This document shows, piece by piece, positions 1-9,472 of a DNA stretch of 64,000 nt. The stretch spans positions 4,526,001 to 4,590,000 of the forward strand of contig NZ_JAHOOZ010000001.1 in NCBI RefSeq assembly GCF_019075875.1. Direction: 5' to 3'. The notes below the pieces were generated by a model, which made no database searches, was not told the DNA's origin, and saw only the letters and a program-made list of their open reading frames with translations. The position numbers and the translations under genes are program-made. Within the stretch, counting starts at the first letter, position 1, and every line of letters begins with the position of its first letter. The stretch comes from Novosphingobium sp. G106. Its GTDB lineage: Bacteria; Pseudomonadota; Alphaproteobacteria; Sphingomonadales; Sphingomonadaceae.

Positions 1-1
1 G

Positions 2-142
2 CCCGAAGCCTGCGTCTATCTCGACGACCTCGGGATCAACTGCAAGCCGGCCGCGGCGATGGGCATGCACGCGATCAAGGTCACCAGCGGCGCGCAGGCG
101 CTGGTGGATCTCGGCGCGGCGCTGGGGATGGAACTGGCCTAG
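2..142 (+). CDS. HAD-family hydrolase, C-terminal fragment
   Basis: The left edge cuts this gene; only the last 46 residues and the TAG stop are present. The fragment reads VYLDDLGINCKPAAAMGM and continues to a GMELA end. This matches the last conserved motif of HAD-superfamily hydrolases (aspartate pair, then a conserved K-P-A and a glycine-rich turn), as found in the epoxide-hydrolase-like or acyl-CoA-dehydrogenase-associated HAD proteins. Substrate cannot be told from the fragment. It converges on trmL, whose stop lies 11 bases downstream on the other strand. Confidence 0.6.
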   Translation, partial: PEACVYLDDLGINCKPAAAMGMHAIKVTSGAQALVDLGAALGMELA

Positions 143-152
143 GCCTCTCCGG

Positions 153-605
153 TCAGCCGGGCAGCGTTCCCGTCTGGCGCAAGGCTTCGCCCAGCGCGAG
201 CGCCGCCGAAGTGGCCAGGTTCATCGAGCGCACCTGCGGCCGCATCGGAATGCGCAATCGCGCGTCGCAGGCCTCCGCCACGGCAACGGGCACGCCCGCG
301 CTTTCCTTCCCGAAAAGCAGGACATCGTCGGCCTGGAAGGCGAACTCGTAGGCCGATTGGCTGCTCTTCGTGGTGAACAGCACCAGCCTTTGCGAACCGG
401 TCGTAGCCTTGAACGCATCGAAGCCGGCGTGGCGAGTGACGCTGACGTGATCGATATAGTCCATCGCGGTGCGGCGCACTCTGCGATCGTCCCAGGTGAA
501 GCCCATCGGCTCGATCAGGTCTATCTCAGCACCGAAGCAGGCGCCGAGCCGCAGGACGGCGCCGACGTTTCCCGCGATTTCGGGCTCGAACAGGGCAATG
601 CGCAT
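153..605 (-). CDS. trmL: tRNA (cytidine/uridine-34 2'-O)-methyltransferase TrmL
   Basis: 150 residues, the usual length of the minimal SpoU/TrmL family that 2'-O-methylates the wobble base of certain leucine tRNAs using S-adenosylmethionine in a knotted SPOUT fold. The three SPOUT motifs are visible: EPEIAGNVG (residues 7-15), LFGKESAG (97-104) and the C-terminal NLATSAALALGEALRQ (129-144) that forms the trefoil knot and binds the cofactor. There is no extra RNA-binding domain, as expected for TrmL. It stands alone, converging with the HAD fragment and separated by 44 bases from the epimerase-like gene on the same strand. Identification is strong; the exact tRNA target is inferred from the family. 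Confidence 0.9.
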   Translation of the reverse strand: MRIALFEPEIAGNVGAVLRLGACFGAEIDLIEPMGFTWDDRRVRRTAMDYIDHVSVTRHAGFDAFKATTGSQRLVLFTTKSSQSAYEFAFQADDVLLFGKESAGVPVAVAEACDARLRIPMRPQVRSMNLATSAALALGEALRQTGTLPG

Positions 606-649
606 GCGGGCTTGTTGGCGGCGGCGAGAGAGCCGCGCAAGCCTGCTTT

Positions 650-1462
650 TCAGCGAGCGGCCAGAAGCCGGCGTGCGCCCTCAACGCAGCGCCGGGTCCG
701 CTCGCGCGGGCCGATCCCCGCCTCGGCGAGCGAGCGTATCGGGATCTCGAGGCTGATGACCACGTCCTCAGGCACCAGGCGGACGAATTCCTGCAGTGGC
801 AGCTCGCCGTCGCCCGGAGCCATGCGCTCGTACATCGCCTCTTCCATGTAAGTGTCGAAGCGCGGCGCCCAGGGCGCGTCGGCCAGCTGGACGTAGCCGA
901 TCAGCGCCGGATCGAGCGCAGCGAAATCCGCCAGGCTGTTGCCCAGGCGGAAGAAGTGCATCGAATCGATCACCAGCGAGAAATTCGGCCGGCCGACCCC
1001 GCGGGTGACTTCGAGCGCCGGCGCGACGCGGTCGAGCGGGCCGAGCGAGCCCATCTCGGCGCTCACCTGCAGTCCGCGTTCCGCCGCGATCTCGGAAAGA
1101 ACGCCGAAGCCGTCGATCGCCTGGTTCATGTCCTTGCCGATCGAGACGACGTTGATCCGGTCGCAGCCGAGTTCGGCGACCAGATCGAGGTCGCCGGCGA
1201 AGCCGCCCATGTCGTTGTCCGGCAGAACGGCAAAACCCTCGACGATGGCGATCCGCACGCCGAGATCGCGTGCTGCTGCCACCGTTTCGCGGCGCTGCGC
1301 CGGATCCTCGCGCAGGTTCCAGGCGGGGTGGTCGTCGGGATTGTAGCCGCCCGGTGCCGGGGCCAGGCCGATGCCCACGCAGTCGCAGCCGAGATCGGCG
1401 GCGAGCGCGACGATCTGCGGTGGCGGCATGCCGAAAAGGCCGAGCCGTTCGATACCCAGCAT
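650..1462 (-). CDS. sugar phosphate isomerase/epimerase-like TIM-barrel protein
   Basis: 270 residues from the ATG at 1462, which has a GGGAGAG ribosome site just upstream; the frame is open further upstream but without family sequence. The protein starts MLGIERLGLFGMPP and carries the pattern of xylose-isomerase-like (AP endonuclease 2) TIM barrels: DCVGIGLAP early, a mid-protein INVVSIG strand, and VIDSMHFFRLGN and VQLADAP with metal-ligand-type D, H and Q residues towards the C-terminus. Such enzymes usually isomerise or epimerise sugars or small hydroxy-acids with a divalent metal. The real substrate is unknown. It is divergent from the CoA-transferase operon, with 140 bases between that contain repeated AATTGCGAA-type motifs. 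Confidence 0.7.
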   Translation of the reverse strand: MLGIERLGLFGMPPPQIVALAADLGCDCVGIGLAPAPGGYNPDDHPAWNLREDPAQRRETVAAARDLGVRIAIVEGFAVLPDNDMGGFAGDLDLVAELGCDRINVVSIGKDMNQAIDGFGVLSEIAAERGLQVSAEMGSLGPLDRVAPALEVTRGVGRPNFSLVIDSMHFFRLGNSLADFAALDPALIGYVQLADAPWAPRFDTYMEEAMYERMAPGDGELPLQEFVRLVPEDVVISLEIPIRSLAEAGIGPRERTRRCVEGARRLLAAR

Positions 1463-1508
1463 GGTTCTCTCCCTCGCCTGGATAGTCGACACTTCCCAAA
1501 TCGCGGTC

Positions 1509-1552
1509 AATTGCGAAAACCGGACCGGGCGGCGTCGCGTTCGCAATTGCGA
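1509..1552. promoter_or_regulatory. repeated AATTGCGAA motif, candidate operator
   Basis: Between the divergent epimerase-like gene and scoA there is AATTGCGAA at 1509-1517 and a perfect 12-base palindrome TCGCAATTGCGA at 1541-1552, about 50 bases before the scoA start. A related core, TTCGCAAT, recurs upstream of the P450 (29974) and the DUF7064-like gene (32354). It is a plausible regulator site; which protein binds is unknown. Confidence 0.35.
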
Positions 1553-1602
1553 CACGGGGGCGCTTCCGCTAACCGGCACGCTTCCGCGCCTCAGGAGGCC
1601 CC

Positions 1603-2310
1603 ATGAACAAGATCTATCCCTCAGCCGCCGCCGCCCTCGACGGGGTGCTGCGCGACGGCCTGCTGATCGCCTGCGGCGGTTTCGGCCTTTGCGGTATCCC
1701 CGAGCGTCTGCTCGACGCGGTGCGCGACAGCGGCGTCAAGGATCTGACTTTCGCCTCGAACAATGCCGGCATCGACAACGAGGGCATCGGCAAGCTGCTG
1801 CGCACGCATCAGGTGCGCAAGATGATCGCGAGCTACGTCGGCGAGAACAAGGAGTTCGAGCGCCAGTACCTTTCGGGCGAGCTCGAGGTCGAATTCTGCC
1901 CCCAGGGCACCCTGGCCGAGCGCATGCGCGCGGGCGGCGCGGGCATCCCGGGCTTCTACACCAAGACCGGCGTCGGCACCTTGATCGCCGAGGGCAAGGA
2001 AACCAAGGTGTTCGAAGGCGAGGAATATGTCCTCGAACGCGGCATCTTCGCCGATCTCAGCCTGGTGAAGGCCTGGAAGGCCGATGAAACCGGCAACGTC
2101 ATCTTCCGCAAGACCGCGCGCAATTTCAACGTGCCCGCCGCGACCTGCGGCAAGGTCTGTGTCGTCGAAGTGGAAGAGATCGTGCCCGCGGGCTCGCTCG
2201 ATCCCGATGCGATCCATCTGCCGGGCGTCTATGTCCAGCGGCTGATCGTCGGCGCCCCCTATGACAAGAAGATCGAGTTCCGCACCGTACGCGAAAGGGA
2301 AACGGCGTGA
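1603..2310 (+). CDS. scoA: 3-oxoacid CoA-transferase subunit A
   Basis: 235 residues, the normal length of the alpha subunit of succinyl-CoA:3-ketoacid CoA-transferase. It moves CoA from succinyl-CoA to acetoacetate (or a related 3-oxoacid such as 3-oxoadipate). The family glycine loop GGFGLCGIP is at residues 25-33. The ATG has a strong AGGAGG site (CAGGAGGCCCC). The gene overlaps the next one (GTGA). Unusually, that next gene is an acid phosphatase and not the partner subunit, which follows 872 bases later. Whether the substrate is acetoacetate or oxoadipate cannot be decided from sequence alone. Confidence 0.9.
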   Translation: MNKIYPSAAAALDGVLRDGLLIACGGFGLCGIPERLLDAVRDSGVKDLTFASNNAGIDNEGIGKLLRTHQVRKMIASYVGENKEFERQYLSGELEVEFCPQGTLAERMRAGGAGIPGFYTKTGVGTLIAEGKETKVFEGEEYVLERGIFADLSLVKAWKADETGNVIFRKTARNFNVPAATCGKVCVVEVEEIVPAGSLDPDAIHLPGVYVQRLIVGAPYDKKIEFRTVRERETA

Positions 2311-3182
2311 GGAAGCTAGCGCCGGCGCTGCTGCTCGCGCTGGCCGGTTGCGCGTCGGCGCCCGTGGCACCGCCGCAGACCGCCGCGCCGCCTCCGCCAG
2401 TACAGGCCGAGGCGGACAAGCCGCCGGCGGGAATGCAGTATCTCTACGGCTCGGCTGAGGCTGCGGCGCTGAGCATCCAGGCCTACAATGCGCTGATTGC
2501 CGCGGTCCGCACCAATCTCGCCACGAGCCGTCCGCCGACATCGGCGATCCTGGCACCCGAGGGAACGACCGCGCCGTCCTGCGCCGGCAAGCCGCTCGCC
2601 GCGGTGTTCGATATGGACGAGACCGCCGTGCTCAACCTCGGCTTCGAATATAACGATGCCAGGTCGGGCAAGGGCTATGACCCCGCGCTCTGGGCGCGTT
2701 GGGAACAGACCGGCGCAGACAAGGTCGCCGCGGTGCCCGGCGCAAAGGCGGCTTTCGAGACGCTGCGCGCGATGAACATCACGCCGATCATCAACACCAA
2801 TCGCGGCGCGGCCTCGGCCGAGAAGACGACCGAGGCGCTGGCCTTCGCCGGCCTCGGCGACTTCCGCCACGGCGAGACGCTGTTCCTCAAGGGCGACGTC
2901 GATGGGAAGTCGGGCAAGGACGGCCGCCGCATGGCGATCGCCGCCAAGTGGTGCGTCGTCGCGCTCGGCGGCGACCAGCTCGGTGACTTCACCGACGCGC
3001 TCGCGGGTGCTCCTGCCGCCCGCCGCGCCGCAGTGACGGCCGAGCCTTACCTATCCTACTGGGGCCACCGCTGGTTCGTCCTGCCAAACCCGGTTTACGG
3101 CACCGGCCTCGGCAGCGGCTGGGACGACACGTTCCCCGCCGACAAGCGCTGGGCCGACCCCGCAGCTCAAGGAGTGAAATAA
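2307..3182 (+). CDS. 5'-nucleotidase/acid phosphatase lipoprotein, e(P4) family
   Basis: 291 residues. The GTG start overlaps the scoA stop (GTGA), and the stop overlaps the scoB ATG (TAATG), so translation is probably coupled on both sides. The N-terminus is a lipoprotein signal with lipobox LAGC (Cys15), followed by a Pro/Ala-rich linker, so the protein should sit in the periplasm anchored to a membrane. The HAD class-B/C phosphatase core follows: FDMDET (nucleophile D102, acid D104), TNRGA (around 164) and GDQLGDF (222-228). Relatives such as Haemophilus e(P4) dephosphorylate NMN, nucleotides or PLP. A phosphatase between the two subunits of one CoA-transferase has no obvious biochemical logic. 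Confidence 0.85.
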   Translation: MRKLAPALLLALAGCASAPVAPPQTAAPPPPVQAEADKPPAGMQYLYGSAEAAALSIQAYNALIAAVRTNLATSRPPTSAILAPEGTTAPSCAGKPLAAVFDMDETAVLNLGFEYNDARSGKGYDPALWARWEQTGADKVAAVPGAKAAFETLRAMNITPIINTNRGAASAEKTTEALAFAGLGDFRHGETLFLKGDVDGKSGKDGRRMAIAAKWCVVALGGDQLGDFTDALAGAPAARRAAVTAEPYLSYWGHRWFVLPNPVYGTGLGSGWDDTFPADKRWADPAAQGVK

Positions 3183-3817
3183 TGCCCTGGACCCGCGACG
3201 AAATGGCCGCGCGCGCGGCGCGCGAGCTGCAGGACGGCTTCTACGTCAACCTCGGCATCGGCATCCCGACGCTGGTGGCGAACCACGTGCCCGAAGGCGT
3301 GACCGTGACCTTGCAGAGCGAGAACGGCATGCTCGGCATCGGCCCGTTCCCCTATGACGACGAGGTCGATCCCGATCTGATCAACGCCGGCAAGCAGACG
3401 ATCAGCGAGCTTGCCCACTCGGCCTATTTCGACTCTGCGCAGAGCTTCGCGATGATCCGTGGCGGGCATATCGACCTGGCCGTGCTCGGCGGCATGGAAG
3501 TGTCCGAGCAGGGCGATCTCGCCAACTGGATGGTGCCCGGCAAGATGATCAAGGGCATGGGCGGGGCGATGGACCTCGTCGCCGGGGTCAAGAAGATCAT
3601 CGTCGTCATGGAGCACAACGCCAAGGACGGCTCGGCCAAGTTCATCCCGGCCTGCACCTTGCCGCTGACCGGCCGTAACGTGGTCGACATGATCATCACC
3701 GATCTTGCCGTCTTCCAGAGGGCGGACCACACTTCGCCGTTCCGACTCGTCGAGCTCGCTCCCGGTATCACCCCGGCCGAGGTCAAGGCGAAGACGACCG
3801 CCAATTACCTGGACTGA
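3182..3817 (+). CDS. scoB: 3-oxoacid CoA-transferase subunit B
   Basis: 211 residues, the usual length of the beta subunit. The catalytic SENGMLG motif is present, with the Glu (E47) that forms the glutamyl-CoA thioester intermediate, and the family [13 protein letters not shown] strand is near residue 23. The start ATG overlaps the stop of the phosphatase gene by one base. With ScoA it should form the alpha/beta CoA-transferase, so coordinated synthesis probably depends on coupling through the intervening phosphatase gene. A glutathione peroxidase gene follows after 13 bases. Confidence 0.92.
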   Translation: MPWTRDEMAARAARELQDGFYVNLGIGIPTLVANHVPEGVTVTLQSENGMLGIGPFPYDDEVDPDLINAGKQTISELAHSAYFDSAQSFAMIRGGHIDLAVLGGMEVSEQGDLANWMVPGKMIKGMGGAMDLVAGVKKIIVVMEHNAKDGSAKFIPACTLPLTGRNVVDMIITDLAVFQRADHTSPFRLVELAPGITPAEVKAKTTANYLD

Positions 3818-3830
3818 TGGGAGAAATAGC

Positions 3831-4376
3831 ATGGCCGATATCGCCGCAATTCCGCTGACCCGCATCGACGGCAGCGCCGACACGCTCGCCAACCACAAGG
3901 GCAACGTCCTGCTCGTGGTCAACGTCGCCTCGAAGTGCGGTCTCACGCCGCAGTACGAGGGGCTGGAGAAGCTCTACACCGAATACAAGGATCAGGGCCT
4001 CGAAGTGCTGGGTTTCCCGGCCAACGACTTCGGCGCGCAGGAGCCGGGCACCGACGAGGAAATCGTCGCCTTCTGCTCGGCCAACTACGGCGTTTCGTTC
4101 CCGATGTTCACCAAGGCCGACGTCAGCGGCGCGAACAAGCAGCCGCTCTACGCCGAACTGATCCAGGCGGTCCCGACCAAGCAGGGCGACGTCGACGGCA
4201 TGAAGGAGCGCTTCAAGGGCTATGGCATGACGCCCAACGACGATCCCGAAGTGCTGTGGAACTTCGAGAAGTTCCTGATCGGCAAGGACGGCCAGGTCGC
4301 CGGCCGCTTCGCCCCCGCGATGACGCCCGACGATCCGGCGCTGGTCAAGGCGATCGAGAAGGAACTGGCGAAGTAA
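3831..4376 (+). CDS. glutathione peroxidase-like thiol peroxidase
   Basis: 181 residues from an ATG preceded by GGGAGAAA; an upstream in-frame extension lacks family similarity. The protein has the peroxidatic Cys36 in VNVASKCGLTPQY and the C-terminal LWNFEKFLI block that supplies the Trp and Asn of the active site. In the second motif it reads GFPANDFGAQEPG, where the family norm is FPCNQFG, so the tetrad Gln is Asp66. This Cys-type enzyme probably reduces hydroperoxides with thioredoxin or glutathione. It is last in the scoA-phosphatase-scoB run and is followed by a strong terminator. Confidence 0.88.
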   Translation: MADIAAIPLTRIDGSADTLANHKGNVLLVVNVASKCGLTPQYEGLEKLYTEYKDQGLEVLGFPANDFGAQEPGTDEEIVAFCSANYGVSFPMFTKADVSGANKQPLYAELIQAVPTKQGDVDGMKERFKGYGMTPNDDPEVLWNFEKFLIGKDGQVAGRFAPAMTPDDPALVKAIEKELAK

Positions 4377-4411
4377 CGCCTGCTGGATCCGTCTTGGCGG
4401 GTTGAAAGTAC

Positions 4412-4448
4412 CGGGTGGTCGCAACCAATCGTGCGGCCACCCGTTTTT
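4412..4448 (+). terminator. rho-independent terminator after the peroxidase gene
   Basis: A 12-base stem (4412-4423 with 4432-4443, one G-T wobble) around an 8-base loop, followed directly by TTTTT at 4444-4448. It ends the scoA-to-peroxidase transcript, 35 bases after the stop. Confidence 0.85.
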
Positions 4449-4495
4449 CATGGCTCAGACCCCGCTTTCGTCGGGGCTGGCCAGGAGCGCCAAGA

Positions 4496-5158
4496 TTGAG
4501 CCAGAGCCTTCGCGCGTCCTTTCGCAACCGCTACCTCGACGTCGTCGGCTCGATCTACATCTACAATGAGTACCGCGGCTATACGTCGCTGGATCGCGTG
4601 CTCGCGGCGGCGCGACGGCACTGCGCGGACGACCCGGATTTCATTGCCGCCGTCGCCAGGCATCGCGCAGACGAACGCAAGCACTATCTGATGTTCAAGC
4701 GTTGGTTCGAGCTGAGGGGACTGATGCCGCTGGCGGTCGACACCAGCTACGGCCATATCGATCGCTTCATCCATCGGGTCTTCGGCTGCGGCATCGACCA
4801 GCTCGATACCGATGCGATCGTCGCCGATCCCGGCCTGTTCGAAAAGCTCTGCCGCGTCATCGTGCTGACCGAACAGCGCGGTCTCGATCAGGTGGAGGAA
4901 CTGCTGCGCCACAAGGCCGTGCTCGGCGATCCGGTGATGCATCGCATCTTCCGCATCGTCCACGAGGACGAACCGAGCCACTTTCTGCCCTACCGCGACT
5001 GGCTGACGGAACAGGGCGGCCGAATCGAACGGTGGAATGAGAAGCTGGCCGACTGGTGCATCCACAAGGTGCTGCTGCTGGGCAAGATGCCCGCACTGTT
5101 CTTCGACGCCGGCGCTCCGCGTCTGGAGCGGTGGCCCGACGCTGGCGAGCCAGGGTAG
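4496..5158 (+). CDS. ferritin-like diiron protein of unknown function
   Basis: 220 residues if translation begins at TTG 4496, which has AGGAG (4483-4487) at ideal spacing. The upstream frame is open but reads through the preceding terminator, so an earlier start is unlikely. The protein is helical and has the full ligand set of a ferritin-like diiron site: E25 (NEYRG), E60-x2-H63 (DERKH), E126 (LTEQRG) and E159-x2-H162 (DEPSH). It is related to uncharacterised ferritin-like proteins common in sphingomonads. An iron-dependent oxidase or hydroxylase role is inferred from the ligands only. A metallopeptidase gene starts 19 bases downstream. Confidence 0.65.
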   Translation: MSQSLRASFRNRYLDVVGSIYIYNEYRGYTSLDRVLAAARRHCADDPDFIAAVARHRADERKHYLMFKRWFELRGLMPLAVDTSYGHIDRFIHRVFGCGIDQLDTDAIVADPGLFEKLCRVIVLTEQRGLDQVEELLRHKAVLGDPVMHRIFRIVHEDEPSHFLPYRDWLTEQGGRIERWNEKLADWCIHKVLLLGKMPALFFDAGAPRLERWPDAGEPG

Positions 5159-5177
5159 GATCGCCCATATAGGTGGA

Positions 5178-5558
5178 ATGCTCACGGACACCGCTACCTT
5201 CGAACGGCTGGCGCGCGAGGCGCTCGACCGTCTGCCCGAGCCGTTCCACGATCATCTGGGCGACATCGTCATCCGCGTCGAGGAATTCGCCGACGAGGCG
5301 ACCCTGGATGCGATGGACATCGGCAGCCGCTGGGAGTTGACCGGGCTCTACCACGGCCGGCCAATGACCGAGCAGTCGGTCTGGGAAACCGGCGACATGC
5401 CGCCGATGATCACGCTCTACCGCGCCCCGCTGCTGCGCGAGATGCGCGAGACCGGGGTTTCGCTGGAGAACCTGGTCAACCACGTCGTCGTTCACGAGGT
5501 CGGCCACCACTTCGGCCTGTCCGACGACGACATGCACCGGCTCGAGGATGAGGACTGA
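5178..5558 (+). CDS. small metallopeptidase-fold protein (zincin, DUF1025-like)
   Basis: 126 residues from an ATG with AGGTGG just upstream. The zincin motif HEVGHHFG is at residues 106-113, and the rest (PEPFHDHLGDI near the start, ITLYRAPLL in the middle) fits the short neutral-zinc-metallopeptidase family of bacteria. There is no signal peptide, so it is cytoplasmic. Substrates for this family are not known. It follows the ferritin-like gene closely and may be co-transcribed with it. Confidence 0.8.
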   Translation: MLTDTATFERLAREALDRLPEPFHDHLGDIVIRVEEFADEATLDAMDIGSRWELTGLYHGRPMTEQSVWETGDMPPMITLYRAPLLREMRETGVSLENLVNHVVVHEVGHHFGLSDDDMHRLEDED

Positions 5559-5628
5559 GCGATAGCGTTTGCGCGCCGGCGCCGGCCAGTTCAAGCTGCC
5601 GCTTGGACGACAGGGCCGGGGGCACGAC

Positions 5629-6589
5629 ATGGCAATTCTCGATACGATTCGGAAGCTTACTCTTGCGCTGCTGGCCGGGATGGCCACGGCCAGTGCGGCC
5701 CACGCCGCGGCGGCGCCAGCCCAGACCTTCGCCTTCCCGACCGGGTTCCGCGTGCAGGAAATCCCGGCCAACGGCACGACGATCCACGTCCGCGTTGGCG
5801 GTTCCGGGCCGGCCGTTGTGCTGATCCACGGCTATGGCGATACCGGTGATATGTGGCTCCCCCCTGGCCGCAGACCTGATGCGCGACCACACGGTGATCG
5901 TGCCCGACCTGCGCGGCATGGGCCTTTCCTCGGTCGCGACCGTCGGTTTCACCAAGAAGAACGAGGCGGAGGATATCGCGGGCGTGCTCGATGCACTGAA
6001 GGTGCGCCAGGCCGATGTCGTCGGCCACGATATCGGCAACATGGTCGCCTTCGCCTTCGCCATCGCACATCCCGAGCGGACGTCCCGCCTCGTCATCATG
6101 GACGCGCCGGTGCCAGGCGTCGGTCCGTGGGAGGAACTGCTCAAGAACCCGATCCTCTGGCATTTCCGCTTTGGCGGGCCCGACATGGAGCGGCTCGTGG
6201 CCGGGCGTGAGCGCATCTATCTCGACCGCTTCTGGAACGATTTCTCCGCGAAGCCGGTGCGCTTTGCCGAAGCCAATCGGCAGCACTATGCGACGCTTTA
6301 CGCCGGTCCCGGGCGGATGCACGCCGGCTTCCTGCAGTTCGCGGCCTTCGATCAGGATGCGATCGACAATCGCGCTGCGCTGGAGCGCGGGCGGCTGACG
6401 ATGCCGGTTCTGGCGATCGGCGGCGACCACTCGTTCGGTACGACCATGGCCTTCGTGATGCGGTTCGCCGCCGACGACGTGAAGCAGGTCGTCATCGCCG
6501 ATTCGGGCCACTGGCTGATGGAAGAGCAGCCGACGGCAACGATCGCCGCAATCCGCGGCTTCCTCGATAGCGCCGGTTGCCCGAAGTAA
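5629..6589 (+). pseudogene. secreted alpha/beta hydrolase, frameshifted as read
   Basis: Two overlapping frames together encode one alpha/beta hydrolase of about 319 residues. The first frame gives a signal peptide (MAILDTIRKLTLALLAGMAT..., cleavage near AHA) and the oxyanion strand VVLIHGYGDTGDMW. The second continues LAADLMRDHTVIVPDLRGMG, the nucleophile-elbow strand ADVVGHDIGNM (Asp nucleophile, as in epoxide hydrolases and dehalogenases) and the C-terminal DSGHWLMEEQP with the catalytic His. The switch falls in a run of six C at 5859-5864; removing one C joins the frames cleanly. It may be intact in the living cell. The fold assignment is strong and the substrate unknown. Confidence 0.8.
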
Positions 6590-6595
6590 TTGCCG

Positions 6596-6621
6596 ACCCT
6601 CTCCCGCTCGCGGGAGAGGGT
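6596..6621. terminator. bidirectional hairpin between hydrolase and metK
   Basis: The arms ACCCTCTCCCG and CGGGAGAGGGT form a perfect stem with a 4-base loop and are followed on the + strand by TTTATTG. It lies between the convergent hydrolase and metK stops and could serve both. Confidence 0.7.
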
Positions 6622-6628
6622 TTATTGC

Positions 6629-7843
<1,215 letters not shown>

Positions 7844-7857
7844 CGATAAATCCCGAT

Positions 7858-7873
7858 ATAAAGAAATCTTTAT
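7858..7873. promoter_or_regulatory. palindromic operator before metK
   Basis: ATAAAGAAATCTTTAT: two 7-base arms that are perfect reverse complements around a 2-base centre, 14 bases before the metK start codon. AT-rich palindromes of this sort precede methionine-cycle genes under ArsR-family SAH/SAM-sensing repressors (SahR/SamR type) in proteobacteria. The assignment to that family is inference; the palindrome itself is certain. Confidence 0.55.
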
Positions 7874-7885
7874 GTGAGTTCGCCT

Positions 7886-9472
7886 CTACCTCTTGATGCG
7901 TCTCAAGGCAATCACCGAGAGCACAAGTAGAAATACTGCCCAGCCAAGCGGAAGCATGTTGCCCAGGCGCGCGAAAGGCGTCGGAGCGTGGGCGGGCGGC
8001 ACCGTTCCGTCGAGCCGTCCGGCGACATGGCGCGCGACGTACTGGCGGACGACGCCGTCGGCGTCGACCACCGCGCTGATGCCGGTGGTGGTCGAGCGGA
8101 GGACGGGCAGGCCTTCCTCGATCGCCCGCATCCGCGCCTGGGCCAGGTGCTGCGGCGGGCCCCAGGCGCCGAACCAGCCGTCGTTCGACGGGTTGAAGAG
8201 GTAGTCGGGGCGATGGGCGCGGTCGACGACTTCGCCCGAGAAGACGATCTCGTAGCAGATCTGCATGCCCGCCTTGCCCCAGGGACCGAGATCGATCGTG
8301 CGCGGGCCGGGGCCGGGCCAGAAGTCGAGCGTGCCCGCGACCAGCCGCGAGGCGCCCAGCGGCTCAAGCAGCCAGCGCATCGGCAGATATTCGCCGTAAG
8401 GCACGAGGTGCGCCTTGGCATAGCCCGGCAGGATCGCCCCGTCGGCGGCGATCGGCGAGATGACGTTGCGCGCGGCAATGGCGTCGAGCTTCTTGAATTC
8501 TAGATCGATCGCGCCGGTCAGCAGCAGGCTGCCGGGGCCGATCACCCGGCCGATCCGCCGGCGCGCGACCAAGGGATCGGCGGCGAAGGTGTTCTGCCGG
8601 TAGAGGTATTGCGGATAGCCGTCGCGCAGGTAGTCGGGCAGGCCCGATTCCGGCCACAGCACCAGCCGGGTCGTGCCGGGCTGGCGCGGCAGGGTCAGCC
8701 CTGCCAGCGTCGCGAACTGGTTCTCCCACTGGCGCGGGTCGTTGAGGTCGTCCTGACGGATGTCGGGCTGGACCAGGGTGAAGGGCAGGGTGCCCTGACG
8801 CGCGTCGTCGCCCAGGCCGGGCAGCAGGAACAGGGCGATGGGCGCGAGCGCCAGCACGGCCGTCTGCCAGCCGAGCCGTATGTGCATAGCCAGCAGCCAG
8901 CAGCCAGCGAGCAGAGCGACCAGCCCGGACAGCGCATAGGTGCCCAGCCACGGCACCAGCGCGGCCAGGCCCGGCCGCTCGAAACCGCCGAGCGCCGCCA
9001 TGCCCAGCGGGTTCCAGGCGAAGCCGGTGAAGACCCAGGCGCGCAGCCATTCGCTGACGATCCAGCAGCCGGCGAAGGCGAGGACCGTCGCCAGACGGTT
9101 GTCGCCGCCCCGCCGCCCGATCGCCCAGGCCCCGAGCACGCCGAGCATCGGATAGACCGCGAGGTAGAGCGACAAGAGCACCACCGCGATCCAGCCAAGC
9201 CAGGCGGGCATGTTGGCCTGATAGGTGAAGGCCGTGGCGATCCAGTTATTGCCCAGGGTGAAATGGCCAAGCCCGAACAGCCAGCCGATCAGCGCCGCGT
9301 CCTGCCAGCGCCTAGTCCGCGCGGTCAGCTCGATCAGTCCGGCGATGGCGAGCAGCGTCAGCGGCCAGAGCGCGAGCGGCTGGAAGCCGCAGGCGGCGAG
9401 CGCACCCAGAGCCGGCGCGAACCAGCGGGGATGGGCGAAAAGGGCGGCCGTCAGGCGGCGGATTGGCTGCAT
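7886..9472 (-). CDS. lnt: apolipoprotein N-acyltransferase
   Basis: 528 residues. It attaches the third acyl chain to the N-terminal Cys of lipoproteins at the outer face of the inner membrane. The N-terminal half has about seven hydrophobic helices (from residue 15 to about 220), one more helix closes the C-terminus, and a nitrilase-fold domain lies between. The E-K-C catalytic triad is visible: E275 (VLWPESGLP), K353 (YAKAHLVPYGEYLP) and C406 (GMQICYEIVF). Start is the ATG at 9472. It shares a strand with metK downstream, a common arrangement in this group. Confidence 0.95.
   Translation of the reverse strand: MQPIRRLTAALFAHPRWFAPALGALAACGFQPLALWPLTLLAIAGLIELTARTRRWQDAALIGWLFGLGHFTLGNNWIATAFTYQANMPAWLGWIAVVLLSLYLAVYPMLGVLGAWAIGRRGGDNRLATVLAFAGCWIVSEWLRAWVFTGFAWNPLGMAALGGFERPGLAALVPWLGTYALSGLVALLAGCWLLAMHIRLGWQTAVLALAPIALFLLPGLGDDARQGTLPFTLVQPDIRQDDLNDPRQWENQFATLAGLTLPRQPGTTRLVLWPESGLPDYLRDGYPQYLYRQNTFAADPLVARRRIGRVIGPGSLLLTGAIDLEFKKLDAIAARNVISPIAADGAILPGYAKAHLVPYGEYLPMRWLLEPLGASRLVAGTLDFWPGPGPRTIDLGPWGKAGMQICYEIVFSGEVVDRAHRPDYLFNPSNDGWFGAWGPPQHLAQARMRAIEEGLPVLRSTTTGISAVVDADGVVRQYVARHVAGRLDGTVPPAHAPTPFARLGNMLPLGWAVFLLVLSVIALRRIKR

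Noticed and set aside
7844..7885. A SAM riboswitch before metK.
   Set aside because: The gap is only 42 bases and holds a simple palindrome; there is no room for a known SAM riboswitch fold.
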